DNA from: a virus
Length of the DNA: 42,659 nt
IMG/VR virus record: IMGVR_UViG_3300045922_000218
Span: 1-42,659 of that record
Strand: one strand, 5' to 3'
Made by a program: the position numbers and the translations under genes. Below the pieces are notes generated by a model, which was not told the origin of the DNA, ran no database searches, and worked only from the letters and a program-made list of their open reading frames with translations. Every line of letters begins with the position of its first letter. Positions within the stretch are counted from its first letter, which is position 1. This document shows positions 33,534 through 39,289 of this stretch, in pieces.

Positions 33534-33553
33534 AGGGCTGGCGCGGGGCTGGC
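33534..33553 (+). repeat. GGGGCTGGC repeat pair, 11-bp period (3' end of leftward operon)
   Basis: GGGCTGGC at 33535 (first G replaced) and GGGGCTGGC at 33545, offset by 11. The pair lies just beyond the stop of the last leftward gene. Confidence 0.6.
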
Positions 33554-33560
33554 GCAAGGT

Positions 33561-33884
33561 TCACTGCGGGAGCCACGGCATCCCCCCGCCCTTCCCCTGC
33601 GGGGGCTGGCTGGCCGCTGGCGGGCCGCTGGCGGGCGCTTGCGCCGTCGGGCTGGCTGCCCCCTTGGCGGGCTGGCGTTTCGGCTTGAGGCGGGCTCTGG
33701 CGGCGGCGCGGCGCTCTTGGGAGACGTTCGCGGTCGGCATCCCGAGCAGTCGCCGTAGCAGGTCGCTGGCGGTCAGGTTCAGCGCGGTGGCGCGCGCGTG
33801 GATCTCGTGTAGCTCGGTGTCGGTCACGCGCAGGTACAGCGCGCGGGTGCGCGGCTGTCCCTGAATTGTTGGCTTGTAGCTCAC
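33561..33884 (-). CDS. Ribbon-helix-helix-like regulator with Pro/Ala tail
   Basis: The last gene of the leftward operon, 107 residues. The GTG start at 33884 is chosen because it overlaps the upstream stop. Residues 15-50 ('RALYLRVTDTELHEIHARAT', 'NLTASDLLRRLLG') fit a strand plus two helices of the CopG/Arc type. The basic linker is followed by a Pro/Ala/Gln-rich tail encoded by GCCAGC-type repeats. A regulatory DNA-binding role is likely; its target may be the repeats or operators in this arm, which is inference. Confidence 0.6.
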   Translation of the reverse strand: MSYKPTIQGQPRTRALYLRVTDTELHEIHARATALNLTASDLLRRLLGMPTANVSQERRAAARARLKPKRQPAKGAASPTAQAPASGPPAASQPPQGKGGGMPWLPQ

Positions 33885-34150
33885 GGGGCTGGCTCTTGGT
33901 TGGGCGGTGGGTCCGGGACGGCACGGTGGTCGCGCACCAAGACGGCGCGCGCCTCGGTCGGCGTGCATCGCATGAGGTCGGCCAGGTGGCCGGCGACCGC
34001 CGCCACGAACGCCTCGGTATCGCGGTGGAGGCGCGCGCGGTATCCGGTGGTGACGATGAGGTCCGCTAGGCGCCGCGCGCGCCGGTCGTCAATGGGCGGA
34101 AGGGGCTGGCGCGGGGCTGGTGAGCGGTTGAGGGCTGGCGGTGGGTTCAT
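33881..34150 (-). CDS. Hypothetical helical protein, 89 aa
   Basis: The ATG start at 34150 overlaps the previous stop as ATGA and its own stop overlaps the next start. The first 20 residues ('MNPPPALNRSPAPRQPLPP') are the translation of the GGGGCTGGC repeat DNA and are probably unstructured. The rest is helical: 'DDRRARRLADLIVTTGY', 'EAFVAAVAGHLADLM'. It resembles small phage proteins of unknown function. Confidence 0.5.
   Translation of the reverse strand: MNPPPALNRSPAPRQPLPPIDDRRARRLADLIVTTGYRARLHRDTEAFVAAVAGHLADLMRCTPTEARAVLVRDHRAVPDPPPNQEPAP
33885..33893 (+). repeat. GGGGCTGGC single repeat at gene junction
   Basis: Single copy directly upstream of the leftward GTG start at 33884, inside the overlapping end of the upstream gene. 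Confidence 0.55.
34102..34139 (+). repeat. GGGGCTGGC repeats at gene junction (11-bp period plus third copy)
   Basis: GGGGCTGGC at 34102, GGGGCTGGT at 34113 and GGGCTGGC at 34132. They sit immediately inside the leftward start at 34150. Confidence 0.65.
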
Positions 34151-34410
34151 GTGCGGCTGCGCCCGTCGCGGTGGATCGCCACGTTCCATTCTCCGGAGAG
34201 GATCGCGCGCGCGGCGCCGTGCGTGGTGTGGTCGAGGAGGTATTCGTAGGCCTCGAGCCCGTTTCGGCACTCGGCCACGGCGACCCCGTCGCGCAGCACG
34301 GTCATGGGGTCCGGGGCTGCCCAGACGCGCGAGAGGGTATCGTAGCAAAGGTCGCGTGCCGTCATCGGCCTGTGGCCGGTGGGCTGGCGCGGGGCTGGCG
34401 GTGGGGTCAT
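34147..34410 (-). CDS. Hypothetical protein, 87 aa
   Basis: The start at 34410 is in an ATGA overlap with the upstream stop. A second ATG at 34365 ('MTARDL') would leave the repeat array untranslated and is a real alternative. The body ('PMTVLRDGVAVAECRNGLEA', 'YLLDHTTHGAARAIL') looks like a small alpha/beta fold. A loosely similar segment ('VTILQDCVVVATVVNAERA') occurs in the gene at 34896-35177, so the two may be distant paralogues. Function unknown. Confidence 0.5.
   Translation of the reverse strand: MTPPPAPRQPTGHRPMTARDLCYDTLSRVWAAPDPMTVLRDGVAVAECRNGLEAYEYLLDHTTHGAARAILSGEWNVAIHRDGRSRT
34380..34399 (+). repeat. GGGGCTGGC repeat pair, 11-bp period, at gene junction
   Basis: GGGCTGGC at 34381 (one base off at 34380) and GGGGCTGGC at 34391. 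They lie between a leftward stop at 34407 and the alternative start at 34365. Confidence 0.65.
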
Positions 34411-34721
34411 GCGTCCCACGGCCCCGACGCGAGCGGTGGGGCCTCGCCAGAGGCGATCGCGTCGTCGGTGGCGTCAGGCGCGTGGATCGACCAGCCGTCG
34501 GGGTTGTCGCACACCTCGAACCCGAGCCGGGCGGCGGCGTCGCACGCGAGGCGACCCACCGACACGCCTTCATACCAGGCGTTGTTGATTGCGTCGGCAA
34601 CCGAGTGCGGCCACTGATCGTCGGTGCCGAGCGGCAGGAGGATGGCGGCGGCGGCGTTCAGGTTGGCGAGGTCGGCGGCGCTATAGCCGGTGGTGTTGTC
34701 GGTCGTGAACAGGGGGGGCAT
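34407..34721 (-). CDS. Hypothetical protein, 104 aa
   Basis: The start at 34721 is preceded by a GGAG site 8-10 bases upstream on the minus strand. Residues 10-30 ('GYSAADLANLNAAAAILLP') and 45-65 ('SVADAINNAWYEGVSVGRLA') are helical. The end is acidic and Ala/Pro-rich. The layout 'DQWPHSVADAINNAW' resembles small phage early proteins whose role is unknown. It ends in an ATGA overlap with the next leftward gene. Confidence 0.55.
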   Translation of the reverse strand: MPPLFTTDNTTGYSAADLANLNAAAAILLPLGTDDQWPHSVADAINNAWYEGVSVGRLACDAAARLGFEVCDNPDGWSIHAPDATDDAIASGEAPPLASGPWDA

Positions 34722-34776
34722 CGTCGGGGTCTCCGGTGGGTGGTGAATCTGTCCGGCACACTGCCGGAGCTGGTGA

Positions 34777-34785
34777 GGGGCTGGC
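34777..34785 (+). repeat. GGGGCTGGC repeat in leftward intergenic gap
   Basis: One full copy here and a shorter GGGCTGGC at 34801, both in the 174-base gap before the leftward gene starting at 34721. The rest of this gap shows no ORF. Confidence 0.55.
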
Positions 34786-34876
34786 CGGGCGCTCGCGCTC
34801 GGGCTGGCGACCGGCTCAGGGGGGACAATACGCTGCCGTGCGCGTCCTGCCAATAGGCAGGGCTGAGGGCTGGTTG

Positions 34877-34885
34877 GGGGCTGGC
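34877..34885 (+). repeat. GGGGCTGGC repeat after leftward gene
   Basis: A full copy 11 bases past the leftward stop at 34896, with a partial GGGCTGG at 34868. Confidence 0.55.
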
Positions 34886-34895
34886 AAGGGGCCGG

Positions 34896-35177
34896 CTACG
34901 GGATCAACCGCTCGAGCCGCTCGCGCTGGGCCTCGCGCTGGCTCAGGACCTGGACCTCGGCCGGCGTGGCGTAGCGCGTGAACCATCCGCCGTAGCGCAG
35001 CGAATAGCTCACCGAGTGCGTGCTACTCGCCGCAATCACGAAAAACGCGCGCTCGGCGTTGACAACCGTGGCGACCACCACACAGTCCTGCAGGATGGTG
35101 ACGGGCCGGCTCAGGTCGGTGAGGTCGGACAGTGAGGGATATGCGTTGCGCGAGGTACGCAGTGTGGGGATCGGCAT
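34896..35177 (-). CDS. Hypothetical protein, 93 aa
   Basis: An ORF between two repeat-bearing gaps. 'VTILQDCVVVATVVNAERAF' and 'SVSYSLRYGGWFTRYATPAE' suggest beta strands, and the end 'SQREAQRERLERLIP' is a charged helix. The start lacks a clear ribosome site, so the N-terminus is unsure. A faint likeness to the product of 34147-34410 is noted. Function unknown. Confidence 0.5.
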   Translation of the reverse strand: MPIPTLRTSRNAYPSLSDLTDLSRPVTILQDCVVVATVVNAERAFFVIAASSTHSVSYSLRYGGWFTRYATPAEVQVLSQREAQRERLERLIP

Positions 35178-35225
35178 CGGAGTCAGTCCGTCGTGGGTGG
35201 GTTGGACTCGTCACTCCCCTAGCCA

Positions 35226-35245
35226 GGGGCTGGCTAGGGGCTGGC
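35226..35245 (+). repeat. GGGGCTGGC repeat pair, 11-bp period, intergenic
   Basis: Exact GGGGCTGGC at 35226 and 35237, separated by TA. They lie in the gap upstream of the leftward start at 35177 and are fully noncoding. Confidence 0.75.
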
Positions 35246-35259
35246 GAGGGGATCGGGTC

Positions 35260-35433
35260 TCATGAGAACGTGCCGAACGGAAACGCCGCTTCCATGATCG
35301 TCTCGAGTTGCCGGAGCCGTGCGGCATCGGTCGGGCTGAGGACGCGCCGGAACCCCAGGCGTTCCTGCAAGGCGAATAACTCACGTGCGACCTCCGCAAG
35401 GTCCTGCGGGTCGCTTGTCTTTTCTGGTGTCAT
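35260..35433 (-). CDS. Small helical protein, 57 aa
   Basis: The ATG at 35433 is preferred to a GTG at 35445 because GGGAG lies at the right distance upstream. The product is two charged helices ('DLAEVARELFALQERLGF', 'DAARLRQLETIMEAAF'). A perfect hairpin lies just upstream of its ribosome site. No family is recognised. Confidence 0.5.
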   Translation of the reverse strand: MTPEKTSDPQDLAEVARELFALQERLGFRRVLSPTDAARLRQLETIMEAAFPFGTFS

Positions 35434-35442
35434 CGTTACTCC

Positions 35443-35466
35443 CACCGCCGGACGTTACCGGCGGTG
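35443..35466 (-). promoter_or_regulatory. Perfect 9-bp hairpin in leftward leader
   Basis: CACCGCCGG (35443-35451) pairs with CCGGCGGTG (35458-35466) around a six-base loop. On the leftward transcript it ends directly before the GGAG site of the gene starting at 35433. It could be a translational control element, a processing site, or a weak terminator. Confidence 0.6.
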
Positions 35467-35481
35467 TTGGTGGGCTGGTGA

Positions 35482-35501
35482 GGGGCTGGCTAGGGGCTGG
35501 C
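35482..35501 (+). repeat. GGGGCTGGC repeat pair, 11-bp period, intergenic
   Basis: Exact copies at 35482 and 35493 with TA between them, the same format as 35226-35245. They lie in the gap between two leftward genes. Confidence 0.75.
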
Positions 35502-35508
35502 CGGGGGA

Positions 35509-35694
35509 TCACTCCCAAGGCCACGGCTCCGGGCGCGAAAGCATTTCCGCTTCACAGTTCCGCATTACCGTCCGGCAACCGTCGGGGCCACCGAATGTGC
35601 CATCGTTGGCCGCAAGGCCGCGACGCGCAATGCGCATCCATTCGACCGTTTCCCAGCGGCGGGCACGCTCGGGGTTGCGTTCCACATTCGTCAT
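35509..35694 (-). CDS. Hypothetical protein, 61 aa
   Basis: The start at 35694 follows a GGAGG site at a good distance on the minus strand, the clearest start in this operon. The product has an Arg/Glu-rich first half ('RARRWETVEWMRIARRG') and ends 'RPEPWPWE'. No known family. It is the second gene behind the leftward promoter. Confidence 0.55.
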   Translation of the reverse strand: MTNVERNPERARRWETVEWMRIARRGLAANDGTFGGPDGCRTVMRNCEAEMLSRPEPWPWE

Positions 35695-35760
35695 CGTTGG
35701 GATCCTCCGTCATGGTTGTGGTCATGGGTAGATACTCCGAGAGAGAGTGGGGGGGGCGAG

Positions 35761-36165
35761 TCAGTTTCCGAGAATGTTCGCACGGCTACGCGCCTCGCGA
35801 TCGCGAAGCAGCTTCGCGGCCGGTCGCTCGTGCCACGCGAGGTCCGCTGAGCCCGGCGCAAGGTGTCCGTCATGGTCGATGGCGACGCACCCGTGAGTGA
35901 TCGCGCCCGACTCGTTGTGCGAGCGATACGGCGCGGAAAGCGGGCGATTGCAGATGCGGCAGAGCGCCCCCCGCCACCAGGCCTCGTGCTCCCACACGCG
36001 CTGCGCCCGCTCGGCGTCGCCGCGCGCCGCCGTCCAGACGGCCAGCGCCTCCTCCAGCGACACACCGCGCGCGTCGCACCACTGCTCGGCGGTGGCGGGC
36101 GTGAGATCGGCGGACAGGCGGGCGAGGTCGGCGTAGGTCGGGGTCGGGGTCGGGGTCGGGGTCAT
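35761..36165 (-). CDS. First gene of leftward operon; Cys/His-containing protein
   Basis: The 134-residue product starts at 36165, behind GGAGA. The first residues 'MTPTPTPTPTY' are encoded by four tandem GGGGTC units. Residues 15-60 are helical ('TYADLARLSADLTPATAEQW'). A CxxC pair in 'LCRICNRPLS', then 'HGCVAIDHDGH', could bind zinc, reminiscent of but shorter than HNH or endonuclease VII motifs; the second half of such motifs is missing. It is the first gene after the strong leftward promoter. Confidence 0.6.
   Translation of the reverse strand: MTPTPTPTPTYADLARLSADLTPATAEQWCDARGVSLEEALAVWTAARGDAERAQRVWEHEAWWRGALCRICNRPLSAPYRSHNESGAITHGCVAIDHDGHLAPGSADLAWHERPAAKLLRDREARSRANILGN
36140..36163 (+). 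repeat. GGGGTC hexanucleotide tandem repeat (4 units)
   Basis: Four perfect units, encoding Thr-Pro repeats directly after the leftward ATG at 36165. Copy number could vary by slippage without changing frame. Confidence 0.8.
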
Positions 36166-36228
36166 GGTCGGTGTCTCCGTGGCTAGTGATGCGTGCCGCC
36201 AGCAGCGTGTCCGCTGGCGTGCAGGGAC

Positions 36229-36257
36229 AATATGTGTATGGCGTGCACACATGTCAA
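36229..36257 (-). promoter_or_regulatory. Leftward promoter with operator-like spacer
   Basis: Read on the minus strand, TTGACA (36257-36252) and CATATT (36234-36229) are 17 bases apart. An inverted repeat, ATGTGT-N9-ACACAT (36232-36252), fills the spacer and overlaps both boxes, so a bound dimer would block polymerase. It drives the eight-gene leftward operon. Confidence 0.72.
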
Positions 36258-36329
36258 GAGGGGGCGGGGGTTTTTTTTCGGGGGGATCAGCGCCCGCCCC
36301 ACCTCGCCCCCCAATCCCACCCGCACTCG

Positions 36330-36363
36330 CGCCACAACGGCAGGCACCGCCACAACGGCAGGC
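36330..36363 (+). repeat. 15-bp direct repeat pair, 18-bp period (origin-like)
   Basis: GCCACAACGGCAGGC occurs at 36331-36345 and 36349-36363. It lies 53 bases before the DnaA-like iterons, as iteron sets often do. Confidence 0.75.
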
Positions 36364-36364
36364 C

Positions 36365-36379
36365 GTGTCAGATCGACAC
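36365..36379. promoter_or_regulatory. Palindrome GTGTC-N5-GACAC, copy 1
   Basis: Perfect five-base arms, spaced by AGATC. The same arms and spacing recur at 37529-37543 next to the rightward promoter, so both may bind one dimeric regulator. Confidence 0.55.
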
Positions 36380-36415
36380 ACGTAACCGTCGTGCGGCCCG
36401 TTGCCGGTTAGCGCC

Positions 36416-36455
36416 CCCGCGCCAGTTTTCCACATTCCCGCGCCAGTTTTCCACA
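36416..36455 (+). repeat. Two 19-bp iterons with DnaA-box-like cores
   Basis: CCCGCGCCAGTTTTCCACA occurs at 36416-36434 and 36437-36455, with a 21-base period (two helical turns). Each ends TTTTCCACA, one base from the DnaA box TTATCCACA. Nearby short repeats such as CGACCGAT (about 36479 and 36512) extend the cluster. This is the strongest origin candidate in the window. Confidence 0.65.
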
Positions 36456-37330
36456 CGGGCGACACGCGGCAGTTTTTGCCGACCGATCCCCGGCCACCGG
36501 ATTCCGGCGCCCGACCGATTCCCGGACGGCTCAAGTGTCGCGTTTCCGGACGGCAGATATTGCCGCCCTCGCCTCGAGCGTCGCGGTCACTTTGCCCGAT
36601 GGCCCGCAATCGCGCAGAACGGGGCCTCTGAGCCCGTTGCCCCCCGTGGCCGGCCTTTGGTATTCCCGGCGCCCTCGGGCGGCTCTGACGGGGCTCTGGC
36701 GCGCAGCAACGGGCCGTTCCGCCGGCAACGGCGCGTCGGCGTCGGCGACCGGGGGGGGGGGGACGGCGACCGAAAACCGGGCGGCAGCTTTTTCCGGGTC
36801 AAAGGCCGCGGCGACAGGCGAGGCGGGGGCACCCTCCTCTCACCCTCCCGGTTTCCGAAGGTGTATGCCGTCCACCCGGCGATTCTTGCCGTGGGGGGGG
36901 GAGGTGTGGTGCTTGAGGCTTGGTCTTGGCGTTTTTCTGGTGCTGGGCGTTGAAGTTGTATGCCAGCAGCACATCGGTGGTGGGTTGTGTGCGGTTTGGG
37001 GCTGGGTTTGGGGGGGTGCTGGCGGATTTCGGGGTGGCGGCTGGCGCTGGAAGGGGTCAGGATCGCGCAGAATCGCGTTCTGGCGGGCTTTGGGGGTGTG
37101 GTGAAGGGTTGTGGTCGGGTCGGGCGGAGATCGGGCCGCAAATCGCCGTTTAGCGCGTTTTGTGGTGCCGGGGTGGTGTTGGGTGCCGGGATCGGGGCAG
37201 TGGCGCTGGTGTGTGCCGGGCTTTCTCTCTGATGGCGAGGATGGTGCAGTTGCGTTTCCCTGTAGCGCAGCGAAAGGGTGGGGCTCCTAGATCTTGCTGG
37301 TGCTGACGCCTTGTGCGATGAGCGGAGGTG

Positions 37331-37540
37331 GTGGCAAAACAGCGCACCCACCCTGACGAGAGAGAGGAGGAGAGTCGTGGTGATGTGGTGCTTCCAATCG
37401 AACCCCCGAGTGTAACGAAGGGGGTTCGGAACGCGCGCGCGGCTATAGATGTGTTGCGGGAAAGGCTGACATCCGAGTGGCGCTCGACTGGCGCGATGCG
37501 TCGGGTGGCGGAGACCGCCCCGCTCCCTGTGTCGCTTTGA
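37331..37540 (+). CDS. Doubtful small ORF in control region
   Basis: A GTG-started frame of 69 codons behind GGAGG. The product is charged ('RTHPDEREEESRGDVVLP', 'GVRNARAAIDVLRERLTSEW') and more protein-like than other ORFs of this gap, but third positions are less GC-rich than in all neighbours and the frame contains a stem-loop. The ribosome site is too close to the GTG. It may be foreign, or not a gene. Confidence 0.25.
   Translation: MAKQRTHPDEREEESRGDVVLPIEPPSVTKGVRNARAAIDVLRERLTSEWRSTGAMRRVAETAPLPVSL
37399..37428. other. Stem-loop with perfect 9-bp stem
   Basis: CGAACCCCC (37399-37407) pairs with GGGGGTTCG (37420-37428) around a 12-base loop. There is no following T run. It could be part of the origin, a small RNA fold, or a terminator remnant. 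Confidence 0.5.
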
Positions 37541-37544
37541 CACA
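37528..37544. promoter_or_regulatory. Palindrome TGTGTC-N5-GACACA, copy 2 (operator candidate)
   Basis: Six-base arms with the spacer GCTTT, directly upstream of the -35 box at 37546. It shares arms and spacing with 36365-36379. Confidence 0.6.
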
Positions 37545-37545
37545 C

Positions 37546-37574
37546 TTGCGCGATCCGCCCGCCTGCCGCATACT
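37546..37574 (+). promoter_or_regulatory. Rightward promoter candidate for the second early operon
   Basis: TTGCGC (37546-37551) and CATACT (37569-37574) have a 17-base spacer. The -35 is poor, so activation by a protein at the adjacent palindrome is possible. The first gene starts 52 bases downstream behind GGAG. Confidence 0.45.
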
Positions 37575-37625
37575 GCCCTCGCGCTACATGAGCGCACACG
37601 AACACACAGCCACAATGGAGAGCGT

Positions 37626-37958
37626 ATGAGCCGCTTCGACCCGCCCGACAGTCCGCCGGACGACTGGCCGATGGCCGGCCCGCAGTGGGCGATTTCCGAT
37701 CCGCACCCGGTCGCCGATGGCTGGGAGCGCATCGGCTACGAGGACGAGGACGGCGAGGTGTGGCTGCCCGCGTGGCTACCCGGCTCGGCCACGCTCGAGG
37801 ACGCCTTGGCGAGCGCGGCCAGAATCGAGACCGAGGGCCGGCCGCGTCGCGTGCGTGGCCTCGATGTGCCCACCGGCCACGCGCTCGCCTGGGCGCAGGA
37901 CGAATACACCGGCCGCACGCACTACACCGACTGGATCACGCCCGAGGACGTGGCATGA
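37626..37958 (+). CDS. Hypothetical acidic protein, 110 aa
   Basis: First gene of the right-hand rightward operon. The N-terminus is Pro/Asp-rich; the middle ('GWERIGYEDEDGEVWLPAWL') is acidic and strand-like; a helix, 'SATLEDALASAARIETEG', follows. Very acidic, Trp-rich small proteins of this kind are common among phage early genes that block host functions, but nothing specific is recognised. It overlaps the next gene by ATGA. Confidence 0.58.
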   Translation: MSRFDPPDSPPDDWPMAGPQWAISDPHPVADGWERIGYEDEDGEVWLPAWLPGSATLEDALASAARIETEGRPRRVRGLDVPTGHALAWAQDEYTGRTHYTDWITPEDVA

Positions 37959-38251
37959 CCCCGGCCGACGCCGCCACCCTCGGCGACGGCGACGTGGTGG
38001 TCTCGTGGCGCACCACCCCGCCGCTCAAACCGCTCACGGTGGACCGCGTGTGGGTCAATGCCGCCGGCACCGTGGCGCGGGTCCTCGTGCGCGGCGAGCC
38101 CGCCCTGCGCCACCAGTGGCTGCCGGCAGACGGCCTCTATCGCCCGCCACCGGGCTACCTGTGGGCGCCCCGCAGGGCCTCGTGGGTCCGGCCGATCGAC
38201 GGCAGCCACCACGTCTGGAGCGGCCCCGACCCGGCCGCGCCGACCCTGTGA
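37955..38251 (+). CDS. Hypothetical small protein, 98 aa
   Basis: An ATGA-coupled ORF whose first half looks like a small beta barrel ('LGDGDVVVSWRT', 'VDRVWVNAAGTVARVLVRG'). The second half is rich in Trp, Pro and Arg ('LWAPRRASWVRPIDGSHHVW'). Function unknown. A 71-base gap with no second gene follows. Confidence 0.55.
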   Translation: MTPADAATLGDGDVVVSWRTTPPLKPLTVDRVWVNAAGTVARVLVRGEPALRHQWLPADGLYRPPPGYLWAPRRASWVRPIDGSHHVWSGPDPAAPTL

Positions 38252-38322
38252 CCCCCCGTGACCGGCAACCACCACGGCACACCCTCGACGCGACCTCTCG
38301 ACGCGACCCTCGGAGCGACCCC

Positions 38323-38529
38323 ATGAGCGACCCCACCCTGCGTCCCCCGTGGACGCCCGCCGTCATCGCCGCGCTTGCCGCGATCACCGGCAAGCACACG
38401 ACGCACGCGCACACGATCGCCGACGCGCTCGACGCCGCCGCCGACCTGCTCGCCGCGACCCAATACGAGCTGCGCAAGGCCACGCGCACCATCGCGCGCC
38501 TGCGCGGCGACGAGGACGGCGAACGATGA
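38323..38529 (+). CDS. Small helical protein, 68 aa
   Basis: Starts at ATG 38323. The product is a pair of helices ('AVIAALAAITGKHTTHAHT', 'ALDAAADLLAATQYELRKA') ending in 'RLRGDEDGER'. It is coupled by ATGA to the next gene. No family is recognised; the longer frame upstream belongs to the shadow of the previous genes. Confidence 0.55.
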   Translation: MSDPTLRPPWTPAVIAALAAITGKHTTHAHTIADALDAAADLLAATQYELRKATRTIARLRGDEDGER

Positions 38530-38699
38530 CCCCCGCCCTCCTGATCGCCAGCGCGTGGCTCGTCGTCGTCCTCGGCGCCACCTGGCGCGAACTGACGCGC
38601 AACCCGTGCGCCTACGAGGACCAGCTCCCGTCCCACTGGCGCCCTCACCCGCGGACGATCGTCCGCACCCACCACCTCACCGGAGGACGCAGCTCGTGA
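38526..38699 (+). CDS. Small membrane-anchored protein, 57 aa
   Basis: Residues 3-20 ('PALLIASAWLVVVLGAT') form an N-terminal hydrophobic segment, followed by a positively charged soluble part with several His and Arg. The layout suggests an inner-membrane anchor with a cytoplasmic or periplasmic tail. It is coupled on both sides by four-base overlaps. Function unknown. Confidence 0.5.
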   Translation: MTPALLIASAWLVVVLGATWRELTRNPCAYEDQLPSHWRPHPRTIVRTHHLTGGRSS

Positions 38700-39289
38700 C
38701 CCCGACCCTGACCCCGCAGCAAGAACAGCCGTGCATGAGCCGGGTGATCGGCCGCTGGATCATCAGGATTGAGGACCGGATGCCCAGCAGCATCCGGAAC
38801 AGCGCCGCGTGGCGTGATCTGCTGCCGCTCGCCGCCGGGACAGGACGCGCGCACGAGGCCGAGCGGCTCGCCCTCATCCTCGACTGGATGTGGGGCACGG
38901 TGCTCCCGGCCGTGCAGCCGGTGGCCGACGCGCGTGGACTCGGCCCCGCGTGGCGGACGATGTGCGAGCAGCGGACGCCTGCCGCCGCTGAGGCCGCCGC
39001 CCACGCCGCCGGCGTCGCTTCCGTTGCTGCGATGGTTTCGGTCGCGGACCTCCGCGACGCTGGCATCCGCATCGCGTACGCCGCCGCTGCCGCCCACGCC
39101 GCCCACGCCGCCGACACCGCTGCCGCCAACGCCAACGCCGCCGCTGCCGCCGCCGCTGCTGCTGCCGCCGGCGCCGCTGCTGCCGCTGCGGTCGATTACG
39201 CCGGCGTGTGGCGCACGTTCGATCCGGTCGGCTTGCTGCGCCGACTGATCGCCGTGACGGACCCGCGCGCGATGGAGGTGGTCGCATGA
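38696..39289 (+). CDS. Alanine-rich helical protein, 197 aa
   Basis: Starts at GTG in a GTGA overlap. Residues 1-95 look globular ('VIGRWIIRIEDRMPSSIRN', 'LALILDWMWGTVLPAVQP'). Residues about 98-165 are dominated by Ala with spaced His, Asp and Asn, encoded by GCC/GCT-rich DNA, and would form long helices. The end 'VWRTFDPVGLLRRLIAVTDP' is ordinary again. Similar Ala tracts occur in phage proteins of GC-rich hosts, without known role. The tract is prone to length change. Confidence 0.6.
   Translation: MTPTLTPQQEQPCMSRVIGRWIIRIEDRMPSSIRNSAAWRDLLPLAAGTGRAHEAERLALILDWMWGTVLPAVQPVADARGLGPAWRTMCEQRTPAAAEAAAHAAGVASVAAMVSVADLRDAGIRIAYAAAAAHAAHAADTAAANANAAAAAAAAAAAGAAAAAAVDYAGVWRTFDPVGLLRRLIAVTDPRAMEVVA

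Larger units (their letters stand above)
36166..37625. other. 1.46-kb control and origin-like region without a convincing gene
   Basis: ORFs here are short, rich in Arg/Pro/Gly and lack the codon pattern of neighbours. The region holds the leftward promoter (36229-36257), two repeat families (36330-36455), two GTGTC-N5-GACAC palindromes, G tracts at 36751-36762 (12 G) and 36893-36901 (9 G), a T8 run near 36271, a stem-loop at 37399-37428 and a rightward promoter candidate near 37546. It separates the leftward and rightward early operons, a usual place for a replication origin. The G-rich part from about 36880 to 37230 shows nothing else recognisable. Confidence 0.6.

Noticed and set aside
35761-36165. 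HNH or endonuclease VII in the first leftward gene
   Set aside because: CxxC and an IDHDGH stretch are present, but the second Cys pair and following Asn are missing, so only a possible zinc site is claimed.
36535-37104. Rightward ORF of 189 codons in the control region
   Set aside because: Gly/Trp/Arg-rich, spans G tracts, no ribosome site and no protein-like pattern.
36587-37732. Leftward ORF of 381 codons across the control region
   Set aside because: Pro/His/Arg-rich composition from C-rich DNA, crosses a promoter and the start of a real gene, no motif.
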